A stretch of 64,000 nt of DNA from Minisyncoccota bacterium (GTDB lineage Bacteria; Verrucomicrobiota; Verrucomicrobiia; Methylacidiphilales; Verrucolacustridaceae): the NCBI GenBank assembly GCA_030054195.1, contig JASGCJ010000001.1, forward strand, positions 92,159 to 156,158, read 5' to 3'. The notes under the pieces are model-generated. The model did not search any database. It was not told the origin of the DNA and saw only the letters and a list, made by a program, of their open reading frames with translations. Of this stretch, positions 18,430 through 26,447 are shown in pieces. The first letter of the stretch is position 1. Each line of letters starts with the position of its first letter. The translations under genes and the position numbers were made by a program.

Positions 18430-18543
18430 GAATCCTAAGCTACTCCGTAGCTTAGCTGGGTAGTTCATTCCGGTTGTCACCGGAATTTCGATGATCGTCA
18501 ACCCTTCCGGCATAAAAACCGGAACCCAATCAGGTTCTAGGCA

Positions 18544-19908
18544 ATGAAGATTTTTTTCAGGACAGTCAGTTTGTTAGATTTGGACTGGATATTTTCCAAT
18601 CCAACGAGGCTTATTTGCCTCGTGGTCCTGTTTCAGATGCGGGCCTCGGCTACCCCAGAGATCTCTGCACCCGCCTCCTACCCACTGCCAATCGAGGAAT
18701 TGGTAACGGAAGCACTTAACAACAATCTGGAACTTCGCTCTTACGAGGCTGAGCTGGGTGTGGCCCGCGGGGAACGTCGACAAGCAGGAATGTGGAAAAA
18801 TCCTGAGTTCGAAGGGAATTACGCCTATCGAAGAGTCTCGGATGCGCAGGAACTCCTTACCGGTGAAGGCGTCAGCCGAGGCCTTGCGATTGTCCAGACT
18901 TTTGAATTTCCTGGCAAAGGATCGCTACGAAAGGCAATCGCTAACCAGAACATCCGGTTGGCTGAGTTGGGCGTGCAACAGTTCCGTCAAGCCCTCGCCG
19001 GACAAGTTCGCAGTCTGGGCATTCAGTGGATTTTGGTTCGGGAGAATGCTAATGCCACCGCCGAATTGAGCGAGCGCAGCCAAGCTCTCCTGCAGCTACT
19101 GGAGGCACGCCCCATCGCCGGCCCCACCAAACTCCTGGAATTCCGGGCCATCCAAGGAAGTCTGACCGATTTACACTTCACCGCTCGGGAACTGAAACAA
19201 AAGCAGGAAGAAATCAGAATACAACTGAACAGTCTCTTAGGGCGCCCCGACAAAGAGGAAATCCGGCTTGATCAGGGTGTAGGAACTCCTGCTTTTCCGG
19301 TGGGAGACATACCCAATATGCTCCGATCTGGGGAGGAAAACAACCTACAGCTCCGAATCCGTCATCTGGAGCTGGAGCGTGCCGCCAAGGCAGTGAACGC
19401 CTCTGAGTTGGAAATGGCTCCGGATTTCAAGGTGGGGCCGTACTTTAGCCAAGAAACTGCAGGTGAGGATGCCCTCAATATGGGCATGGTCTTGGCGATG
19501 TCTTTACCTCTTTGGAACTGGAACCAGGGAGGAATCGACACAGCCAAAGCTCGCCAAGAAAAAGCCTACTGGCTTAAGCAGGATGCCGCCCGTCAGGTTC
19601 GCATGGTAATTTACCAAAGAATTCGAGCCTATACCTTGGCTCTTGAACATCTACAGGCCACGCCAGCACGGGACATCAATATGTTGTCCCAATCTGCAGG
19701 CTTGGCGGATCGTCAGTACCGTACCGGGGCAGTGGGAATCCAACTTCTTCTTGAAATGCAGCGCCAATTTCTTGCTGCTCTTCGGACTCGAAACCAGAGC
19801 CTGTTGGAAGCTTGGCAAAGTTGGCTGGACCTCGATCTTCTAACTGCGGGCGGATGCTTGCCCACACGGCAAGCTCAGAGCGTAAGCACAGCGGGGACAA
19901 ATCCATGA
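18544..19908 (+). CDS. TolC-family outer-membrane efflux protein (CzcC-like)
   Basis: 454 residues. A hydrophobic leader (residues about 20-37) is followed by paired helical repeats with the family pattern: YPLPIEELVTEALNNNLELRSYEAELGVARGERRQAG in repeat 1 and NNLQLRIRHLELERAAKAVNASELEMAPDFKVGP in repeat 2. It forms the outer-membrane duct of a tripartite pump with the next two genes. Its stop overlaps the adaptor start by 4 bp. It lies in the left-most island, between attachment repeats 1 and 2. Confidence 0.88.
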   Translation: MKIFFRTVSLLDLDWIFSNPTRLICLVVLFQMRASATPEISAPASYPLPIEELVTEALNNNLELRSYEAELGVARGERRQAGMWKNPEFEGNYAYRRVSDAQELLTGEGVSRGLAIVQTFEFPGKGSLRKAIANQNIRLAELGVQQFRQALAGQVRSLGIQWILVRENANATAELSERSQALLQLLEARPIAGPTKLLEFRAIQGSLTDLHFTARELKQKQEEIRIQLNSLLGRPDKEEIRLDQGVGTPAFPVGDIPNMLRSGEENNLQLRIRHLELERAAKAVNASELEMAPDFKVGPYFSQETAGEDALNMGMVLAMSLPLWNWNQGGIDTAKARQEKAYWLKQDAARQVRMVIYQRIRAYTLALEHLQATPARDINMLSQSAGLADRQYRTGAVGIQLLLEMQRQFLAALRTRNQSLLEAWQSWLDLDLLTAGGCLPTRQAQSVSTAGTNP

Positions 19909-20756
19909 CGAATTGGAGATCTATCCTATTTTATCGATGCTTCGTGCCTGGATTCGCTTTGCTCATGGCTTCCTGCAGCCCCTCGTCCCAGAATCAGGAA
20001 AAGGAAAAACTAGATTCGAATACTTCTGCGAAAGAAGTGACCGAAGCCAAAGCTGAAACTCCGGTTGATCCCCATGAGCACGAAGCAGACAAAGAAGATC
20101 ATTGTGATGGCAAGGAAGAATCTCTCACCCTAACGCCTGAAGAAACACTTGCCCTGGCCCCGGAATCAAATCCAGTTGTAAAACACGAGTTCGTGCAAAC
20201 AGCTTCTTTTTCTGGGCAGATTTATCGTGGCGCCGGAGAGGCAAGCCTGCGACATGGTCGAGAAAGACAAGGTTCTGCTTACGCCAGTTGCCTATTAGCT
20301 GCAGAGGCAGCTGAATCAGTCGCAAATAATGTCGAAGCACAGTTTTACCGACCTCCCCCATCCACAGATCAATTCACAGGATCCCTTCTCAGAAAAGAGG
20401 ATGAGGAGTCCGGATGGCGAGCCGGCCAACGAGAACTTCTTTGGGAAATTAAGGATCCAGCGCTTTCCCTTCAGGTGGGGGACATTGTCACAGGTTCTGT
20501 CACTCTCAATGGTCAGCCCCGCATGGCACTAGCAGTCCCCAACGATGCTGTCCTAACCACAGCTACGGGTCCGGTGGTTTATTTGCATCAGGAAAATTAC
20601 TGGTTGCGAAGAATAGTTAAAATTGGTGCTCAGGATCGAGGTTGGACCGAGATTTTGGAAGGCCTTCAGGAAGCTGATGAGGTTGCGATTCGGTCCGTGG
20701 ATGCTCTCTATTTGCTTGAGAGGAAAAAAGAAGGTGGTGGAGGCCACTGCCACTAA
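19905..20756 (+). CDS. Short RND periplasmic adaptor lipoprotein (CzcB-like), apparently lacking hairpin
   Basis: 283 residues, against roughly 380-520 for typical CzcB adaptors. The lipobox region GFALLMASC puts Cys at about residue 22. A His/Asp/Glu-rich linker (VDPHEHEADKEDHCDGKEE) follows. The C-terminal half has the beta-barrel and membrane-proximal pattern (DPALSLQVGDIVTGSVTLNG, VPNDAVL, GLQEADEVAI). The segment where the lipoyl halves and the alpha-helical hairpin should be is only about 70 residues with no hairpin-like repeats. It ends GGGGHCH, a possible metal ligand cluster. No frameshift was seen; the frame is intact and coupled on both sides. Confidence 0.75.
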   Translation: MTNWRSILFYRCFVPGFALLMASCSPSSQNQEKEKLDSNTSAKEVTEAKAETPVDPHEHEADKEDHCDGKEESLTLTPEETLALAPESNPVVKHEFVQTASFSGQIYRGAGEASLRHGRERQGSAYASCLLAAEAAESVANNVEAQFYRPPPSTDQFTGSLLRKEDEESGWRAGQRELLWEIKDPALSLQVGDIVTGSVTLNGQPRMALAVPNDAVLTTATGPVVYLHQENYWLRRIVKIGAQDRGWTEILEGLQEADEVAIRSVDALYLLERKKEGGGGHCH

Positions 20757-23700
20757 ATGAAATCCCTTTTATCTTTCTGCGTGGATCACGCCCGCGGCGT
20801 GATTCTGGTATTAGTGGCTACAGTTCTCGTAGGTCTCTACTCCTTTACCCGACTGCCCGTTGATGCCGTGCCAGATATTTCCCCTGTTCAGGTTCAGGTC
20901 AACACCCTGGTAAAGGGATTGGCGCCGGAGGAAGTAGAAAAACAAGTAACCTTCCCCCTCGAGACTGAATTAGCCGGAGTTCCTGGCATGGAGGAGATTC
21001 GCTCACTCTCAAAGTTTGGTCTTTCCCAGATCACCTTAATTTTTCGGGATGGCACCGATTTATTCCGAGCCAGACAAATGATTTCGGAAAAGATCCAAGC
21101 TGCCACACCCTCCCTGCCATCCGATGTGGCTCCGCGCTTGGCCCCAATGGTAACGGGACTTGGAGAAATTATTTTTTATACTGTCGACTTTAAAGCAGGT
21201 GCCCAGAGCCCGGATATACCCAACGACCGATCGGAACAGCTCATGGAACTAAAGCGCATCCACGATCTTTTGATCAAGCCGAGGCTCCGCTCCGTTCCGG
21301 GGGTTGCAGAAATCAACACGATAGGCGGAAAAGAAAGGCAATTGCTTGTCCTAGCTTCACCAGAAAAGCTAGCTGGAGCAGGCCTTTCTTTTCGAGAAAT
21401 CCGTGACGTGGTAGCCGAAAACACGGAAAATGCAGGCGGAGGGATTCTCTCTTTGGGCGGTGAGCAGGTTAATGTCCGTGCCAACACTCGGGTAAACCAG
21501 CCTGAAGAGGTTGCCACTCTTGCAGTGAAGACAGGACCAGGAGCCACTGCCTTACGGCTATCCGAAGTGGCAGAGGTGCAGACGGGTTCATCTGTCCGCG
21601 TTGGGGCTGCAACATGGAACGGCCGGGAGGCCCTCCTTGGAACCGTCATGATGCTTGCTGGCGAGAATCCCAGGGTCGTTGCTCGAAACGTCGAGGCCCA
21701 AATCCTGGAAATCTCCACCTCCCTACCGCCTGGCGTGGAAATTCGCATACTATCTAGCCGCGCTGATTTGGTGGACCGCACGATTGCTACAGTCCGCAAT
21801 AATCTCACCGAAGGCGCTGTCATTGTTGTTGTAGTTCTACTCCTTCTATTGGGAAATTTACGAGCTGCTCTGATTGTTTCCCTGTCGATCCCCCTTTCCT
21901 TCCTTCTGGCCGTGACAGGAATGGTTCCGAGTCGCATTTCAGGCAACCTAATGAGCCTAGGCGCGGTTGATTTTGGACTGATCGTGGATGCATCTGTGGT
22001 GATGGTGGAGAATATTGTTCGCCGTCTTCGCGAAAATCAGAAAAAGAAGGGGCATCCCTTGGCCGAAACAGAGAAGAACCAGGTGATTCTTAGCGCCGCC
22101 CAGGAGGTGGCTTCCCCCATGTGCTTTGGAGTCATGATTGTAACGATTGTTTATGTACCGATTCTCGCCTTAGGCGGCATCGAAGGGAAAATGTTCCATC
22201 CAATGGCCCTGACGGTGATGCTCGCCTTATTAGGCTCCCTTTTAGTTGGCTTACTAGGAATGCCGGCACTTTGTCGTTTCGCGCTAAAAGATTTTTCCCA
22301 CGACCACGATCCCCATTGGCTCCGCTCGATCCAGAATGCTCATCGACGTTTGTACGAGCAGGCCATGAAAAAGCGCCGGATGTTTGTAGGATGGACAGCG
22401 GGAGTGTTTCTTTTTTCCATGGGGATCCTAGTGTGGATGGATAAAGAGTTTCTGCCTCGGCTTGATGAGGGCGCCATCACCGCACATATGATCCGGGCTG
22501 CTGGAGTTTCTCTGGATCAGGCCTTAACCATGCAGCAGAAGTCTGAAAAAGTGATTCTCGAAAACATCCCGGAGGTCGCCCAGATTTACTCCAAAATTGG
22601 GACCGACGAGGCAGCCACAGATCCTATGGGGGTCAATATCGCTGATTCTTTCTTGATCCTTAAGCCTCGCTCCAAATGGAAGGGCCACAACAACCAGAAC
22701 GACCTAACCCAGCGCATATCCGAACTTCTGCAAAAAACGATTCCGGGACAGTCCTACATTTTTTCCCAACCGATTGAGATGCGTTTTAACGAGATCCTTG
22801 AGGGAACTCGGGCCGACATAGCCGTAAAGATTTTTGGAGACGACTTCTCTGAGTTGGAGAGAATTGGCAACGAAATTAGAGAGTTTTTAGAAAAGATCCC
22901 CGGCACGGCGGAAGTCGAGTTCGACACCTTGGGAAAGGCTCCCGTCTTGGAAATTAAGCCGGACCGGCAGGCCTTGTTGGCCTATGACGTGCATGCTCGG
23001 GAAATTAATGATGTGATCGCCACTGCCCTGGCTGGAAGCGATGTCGGCACAGTGATTCGGGGCAATCAACGAATTCCCGTGGTGGTCCGTCTGCCTGAAC
23101 ATATTCGGAATGACCTGACTCAGATCCGCCGCCTACCGGTTCCCACGGAAGACGGCGGGACTGTCCCCCTCGAAAAAATCGCAACTTTTAAAGTAAGTGA
23201 TCAAGTGAACGCGATTTCGCGGGAGACCGGACAGAGGCGAGTTGCACTCATGGTCAGTCTTAAGGGAGGAAGTGCCAGCGATTGGATTAGCACGGCGCAG
23301 ACGAAACTCTCCAAAATTGACCTCCCGAAGGGATATAGAGTCGAGATGGGTGGTCAATTTAAACACTACCAAGAAGCAACTCAGCGCCTGCGAGTTGTGG
23401 TCCCGATGACTTTAATTCTCATCCTCATGCTTCTTTTTGCAGCTCTCAAAAGCTTGCGCCATGCTCTGTTGGTGCTGCTCTGCGTTCCCACAGCGGTGAC
23501 TGGGGGAGTTTTGGCTTTGGCCCTTAGGGGAATGCCTCTGACGATCTCCGCTGTAGTAGGATTTTTAGCCCTTTCGGGAATCGCTGTCCTTAACGGGGTG
23601 ATGTTGATCACCTATATACAGCAACTTCGTCGGCAGGGGGTTCCATTAGAACAGGCTGTCCGGGAGGGAACTTTCACTCGGCTTCAGCCAAAAATCATGA

Positions 23701-23888
23701 CTGCGTCCGTGGCCGCTGCGGGTTTTATTCCGATGGCAATTTCAACAGGGGCGGGGGCTGAGGTTCAGCGTCCTCTAGCGACTGTCGTGATTGGAGGAAT
23801 TATTACATCAACATTTTTAACTCTAGTCCTATTGCCGGTTTTGTTCCTTTGGATCGAGAACTCAACGAGAGCTAAAACCACCCGCTGA
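20757..23888 (+). CDS. Heavy-metal efflux RND pump (CzcA family)
   Basis: 1043 residues, inner-membrane proton-driven exporter. TM1 is near residues 12-30, the large periplasmic loop has RLPVDAVPDISPVQVQVNT, and the TM4 motif GAVDFGLIVDASVVMVEN (about residues 400-418) has the DFG...D pattern of divalent-metal (Zn/Co/Cd) HME-RND pumps. A second bundle of membrane helices starts near residue 870. The ATG follows the adaptor stop directly (TAAATG). With the TolC and adaptor genes it makes a full efflux operon; the ion is inferred only. Confidence 0.93.
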   Translation: MKSLLSFCVDHARGVILVLVATVLVGLYSFTRLPVDAVPDISPVQVQVNTLVKGLAPEEVEKQVTFPLETELAGVPGMEEIRSLSKFGLSQITLIFRDGTDLFRARQMISEKIQAATPSLPSDVAPRLAPMVTGLGEIIFYTVDFKAGAQSPDIPNDRSEQLMELKRIHDLLIKPRLRSVPGVAEINTIGGKERQLLVLASPEKLAGAGLSFREIRDVVAENTENAGGGILSLGGEQVNVRANTRVNQPEEVATLAVKTGPGATALRLSEVAEVQTGSSVRVGAATWNGREALLGTVMMLAGENPRVVARNVEAQILEISTSLPPGVEIRILSSRADLVDRTIATVRNNLTEGAVIVVVVLLLLLGNLRAALIVSLSIPLSFLLAVTGMVPSRISGNLMSLGAVDFGLIVDASVVMVENIVRRLRENQKKKGHPLAETEKNQVILSAAQEVASPMCFGVMIVTIVYVPILALGGIEGKMFHPMALTVMLALLGSLLVGLLGMPALCRFALKDFSHDHDPHWLRSIQNAHRRLYEQAMKKRRMFVGWTAGVFLFSMGILVWMDKEFLPRLDEGAITAHMIRAAGVSLDQALTMQQKSEKVILENIPEVAQIYSKIGTDEAATDPMGVNIADSFLILKPRSKWKGHNNQNDLTQRISELLQKTIPGQSYIFSQPIEMRFNEILEGTRADIAVKIFGDDFSELERIGNEIREFLEKIPGTAEVEFDTLGKAPVLEIKPDRQALLAYDVHAREINDVIATALAGSDVGTVIRGNQRIPVVVRLPEHIRNDLTQIRRLPVPTEDGGTVPLEKIATFKVSDQVNAISRETGQRRVALMVSLKGGSASDWISTAQTKLSKIDLPKGYRVEMGGQFKHYQEATQRLRVVVPMTLILILMLLFAALKSLRHALLVLLCVPTAVTGGVLALALRGMPLTISAVVGFLALSGIAVLNGVMLITYIQQLRRQGVPLEQAVREGTFTRLQPKIMTASVAAAGFIPMAISTGAGAEVQRPLATVVIGGIITSTFLTLVLLPVLFLWIENSTRAKTTR

Positions 23889-24013
23889 TCATCTGTCGGG
23901 AATCGAACTCAAAAATCGAAACTTTTTGGGGGACTTTGTTGTAAAAAAGTGTTGTAAATCGAATGAATTCCCCGGATTTTTCTTCTGCAAGTTGCTAACT
24001 TGTAGATATTTGG

Positions 24014-24040
24014 TGCGGCTGGAGGGAATCGAACCCTCGT
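24014..24040 (-). repeat. tRNA 3'-end-like attachment repeat, copy 2
   Basis: Identical over 27 bp to 17904-17930, and over 30 bp if the three bases to the left (CCA on the minus strand) are counted. The integrase gene starts 115 bp to the right. Between them lie short direct repeats (TGGCACTTTTTGGCACTTTT near 24060, GTAGCACTGGTAGCAC near 24126) that could be recombinase arm sites. Confidence 0.7.
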
Positions 24041-24154
24041 CATTTTTACACAGTGAAAAATGGCACTTTTTGGCACTTTTTCGAAAATCCTACAGAGAGG
24101 ACCACTTTTTAAGGTGGTTGAAAAGTAGCACTGGTAGCACTACTTTTAAAACCC

Positions 24155-25204
24155 GTGGCATCCCTGCATCAAAGACCTCGAAGTCCGTTCTGGTGGCTTA
24201 AATTTACGGACAAAAAAGGGGTCAAAAGATTCCGCAGTACCGGCTTTCGGACCGATTCCGCACTCGAAACCAGCAAAGCCAAATCCCTCAAAGCAGAGGC
24301 CGAAGTCGGCGAAGTGGTAGTTGCTGAACAGGCCCAAAAATCGGACGGCTGGAATTGGGTCGAAAAAACTTTTGCTCTGGAAATTATCAACCCACTCAGT
24401 CGTCAGGCCACTATCGACCGTTGGCGTAGGGTCGAAGTTTTTCTCCTCCAAAAGAAGATCCACTCTCCTACTCATGTTCATCCCGATCTCCTGGCCGAAT
24501 ACATCTCCTGGCGTACCTCGACGCCACGCCGTTCGGGTAAGAAAGCCTCCCGGAACACGGCCATCTACGAGATGCGAGTTTTTATCCGAGTGATGCGTCA
24601 TGCCGTTCGCCGACGATTGATCCAGTACAACCCGCTGGAGGGCGTCAAACTGGCCAAGACTCCACCCAAAGTGAAACCCGCCATGACGAATGAGGAGATT
24701 GAAATCATACGCCAAGCCCTTCCTGAGCAACCCGCCTGGATGACGATCGCCTTTGAGATCGCACTGGCGACGGGATGCAGACTCAGGGAAACCTCCATTC
24801 CTCTCAAATGCATCGATTTTTTGAGGGGCCGCATCACTTTCCCCGCTCCCAAGGGCGGTGAGGGAAAATCATTTACCATTCCCATGCCCACGACTCTTCG
24901 CCTTTTATTGGAATCACTCCGAAACAAGAAAGTCACGTGTGAGATTCCGAAGATGGCCAGCAAGGAGTTTGGCCGGGATTTTCTCCATCGGAAACTTGGT
25001 CTCAAGCATCTTTCCTTTCACTGTCTTCGAGTTACCAAGGTTTCGCGAATGCTTCTCGAAGGGGTTCCCTTGAACTTCGCAATGAGGCTCGTGAACCACT
25101 CGGACGAACTGGTTCATCGGATATATCAACGGCACGAGGTGTCCGACCTTGAGGTTTATCGAGATGCAGGAATTTCCGGCGCCAAATCTGATAGTCAGAC
25201 ATAA
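24155..25204 (+). CDS. Tyrosine recombinase / integrase
   Basis: 349 residues, GTG start at 24155. The C-terminal catalytic domain shows Arg-209 (TGCRLRE), His-289 and Arg-292 (FHCLRVT), His-315 (VNHSDE) and Tyr-324 (HRIYQRH), the complete phage-integrase set. The N-terminal region has an arm-binding-like start (SPFWWLKFTDKKGVKRFRSTGF) and a SAM-like core-binding domain. It sits immediately right of attachment repeat 2 and faces away from it, so it probably inserted the element that runs to repeat 3. Confidence 0.92.
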   Translation: MASLHQRPRSPFWWLKFTDKKGVKRFRSTGFRTDSALETSKAKSLKAEAEVGEVVVAEQAQKSDGWNWVEKTFALEIINPLSRQATIDRWRRVEVFLLQKKIHSPTHVHPDLLAEYISWRTSTPRRSGKKASRNTAIYEMRVFIRVMRHAVRRRLIQYNPLEGVKLAKTPPKVKPAMTNEEIEIIRQALPEQPAWMTIAFEIALATGCRLRETSIPLKCIDFLRGRITFPAPKGGEGKSFTIPMPTTLRLLLESLRNKKVTCEIPKMASKEFGRDFLHRKLGLKHLSFHCLRVTKVSRMLLEGVPLNFAMRLVNHSDELVHRIYQRHEVSDLEVYRDAGISGAKSDSQT

Positions 25205-25393
25205 AGACCAGTCCATCCAACAAAGGAAAACCCGGCTTCCTCGCTATTTGCTTCGCCTTAAAGATCCCGATCCCAAGATTTCCAGCAAAGACCGTTAGGG
25301 TCATCGGTTTTTCAACGTCCTCCATTACCGAACCCTTTTTAGAAATTCAGGAATGCTTATTCTCATCACTTTGAGTTTCTTCCCGTAAGCATA

Positions 25394-25426
25394 TTGACAT
25401 TATAATAGATGCATGCATTATGTCAA
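25394..25426. promoter_or_regulatory. Inverted repeat in front of the XRE gene
   Basis: TTGACAT (25394-25400) and ATGTCAA (25420-25426) form an inverted repeat centred on the palindrome TGCATGCA (25410-25417). It ends 3 bp before the preferred ATG at 25430. A likely autoregulatory operator of the HTH protein that follows. Confidence 0.5.
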
Positions 25427-25429
25427 GAG

Positions 25430-26005
25430 ATGAGTAGCAAAACCTGCCGTCCCACTCGGCTTCCGGCCAAAATCCACCCCCTCCATAACGTCCGCCAAAT
25501 CACGGGGTTCACTCAGGAGCAGTTCGCCCAAAGGATCGGCATTTCCACCCCTCTCCTCAGAAATATCGAGCTTGGTCAGCGCCCGATCACCTCAAGAGCT
25601 GCCAGAGCCATCTACCTCCTTACTGGGATCGATCCCGCCTCTTGGACGAAAAAGACCCCCTTTTCAACGCTAGGCAGGAAGTTTGATTCCGAGACATACG
25701 ACCTCTGGAAGATGGTTAGCCAGGACGAAAACGAGGCGGCGCCCAAAAGGGTCACTGGTCGCCGAGTTAAGGCATTGGAACTGATTGGCCAAGCCATGGC
25801 TAGAGGCGAAAAGGGTATCGTATGGGAGGAAGACTTTCGCCAGTTCTTGGCCGAAGTGGTCAAACGATACAACCTAGAAGCCCCCCTTCAGGAAATTAAA
25901 CGCGAACTCGAGCAACGCGGTGAAGTTTGGCCCCAGGAAGCCTTTTCCGCTCCCAAAGAAGTGGCCAAACGTGCTACTGCAGCCGCAGCGATGCTTAAGC
26001 TTTAG
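25430..26005 (+). CDS. XRE-family helix-turn-helix protein
   Basis: 191 residues from ATG 25430; an in-frame ATG at 25409 would lie inside the upstream inverted repeat and is less likely. Residues about 20-68 (LHNVRQITGFTQEQFAQRIGIS followed by LLRNIELGQRPITSRAARAIYLLTG) are a Cro/C1-type HTH. The remaining 120 residues are charged and helical with no known domain. It lies between the integrase and two arrays of about 11-bp repeats, which start 12 bp after its stop and may be its binding region. Confidence 0.8.
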   Translation: MSSKTCRPTRLPAKIHPLHNVRQITGFTQEQFAQRIGISTPLLRNIELGQRPITSRAARAIYLLTGIDPASWTKKTPFSTLGRKFDSETYDLWKMVSQDENEAAPKRVTGRRVKALELIGQAMARGEKGIVWEEDFRQFLAEVVKRYNLEAPLQEIKRELEQRGEVWPQEAFSAPKEVAKRATAAAAMLKL

Positions 26006-26016
26006 AATTAATTCGA

Positions 26017-26162
26017 ATTTCGGGCTATTTTCGACCCCTTTTCGGGGTAATTTCAGCCTATTTTAAGGGTATTTTCGGGGTATTTAATTTTAGTTCTCGG
26101 TCATATTCCCGGTCAGGCTCCCGGTAGATTCTCGGTATTTTCTCGGTCAAGTTCTCGGCCTG
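26017..26162. repeat. Degenerate 11-bp tandem array 1
   Basis: About thirteen consecutive units of 11 bp (occasionally 12). Examples: TTTTCGGGGTA (26039, 26072), TTTTAAGGGTA (26061), TTCTCGGTCAT (26094), TTCTCGGTATT (26129), TTCTCGGTCAA (26140). The common core is TTYTCGG, repeating once per helical turn. The unit length is not a multiple of three and no frame is open, so this is not coding. Located directly after the XRE gene. Confidence 0.75.
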
Positions 26163-26223
26163 GAATGCCCTCTTTTGCCCCAAACCCCGCTTTCACACCC
26201 CTTAAAACCCCGTTCTGGTTAAG

Positions 26224-26419
26224 TTATGGCGTTGTTTCGCGTTGTTTTTTTAAGTTTATGGATTGTTTAGCGTTGTTTGTGGATTGACCGTGGTTTGACA
26301 TGGATTGACTGTGGTGTTGTTTCGCCATTGAACATGGTCTGACAGCGAATTAACCATGGATGACACTGGTGGCTCATGGCGTTGAGCATAGCACTGACGG
26401 CCTATTGAGCGTGGTTAAG
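26224..26419. repeat. Degenerate 10-12-bp tandem array 2
   Basis: About eighteen consecutive units of 10-12 bp ending mostly in TTG or CTG. Examples: TTATGGCGTTG (26224), TTTATGGATTG (26255), TTTGTGGATTG (26276), ACCGTGGTTTG (26287), ACATGGATTG (26298), AACATGGTCTG (26331), TCATGGCGTTG (26374). The rough consensus is ACNTGGNNTTG. It differs in sequence from array 1 but keeps nearly the same period. It ends 29 bp before the GH38 stop. Confidence 0.7.
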
Positions 26420-26447
26420 GGCGATCGAATAGCCTCTTTGCCGAATT

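Noticed and set aside
23926-24201. Open frame of 91 codons on the plus strand
   Set aside because: Its only recognisable text (RLEGIEP) is the translation of the tRNA-like attachment repeat; no ribosome site and it overlaps the integrase start.
26017-26419. CRISPR array
   Set aside because: Units are contiguous 10-12-bp repeats without spacers, and no cas gene is present.
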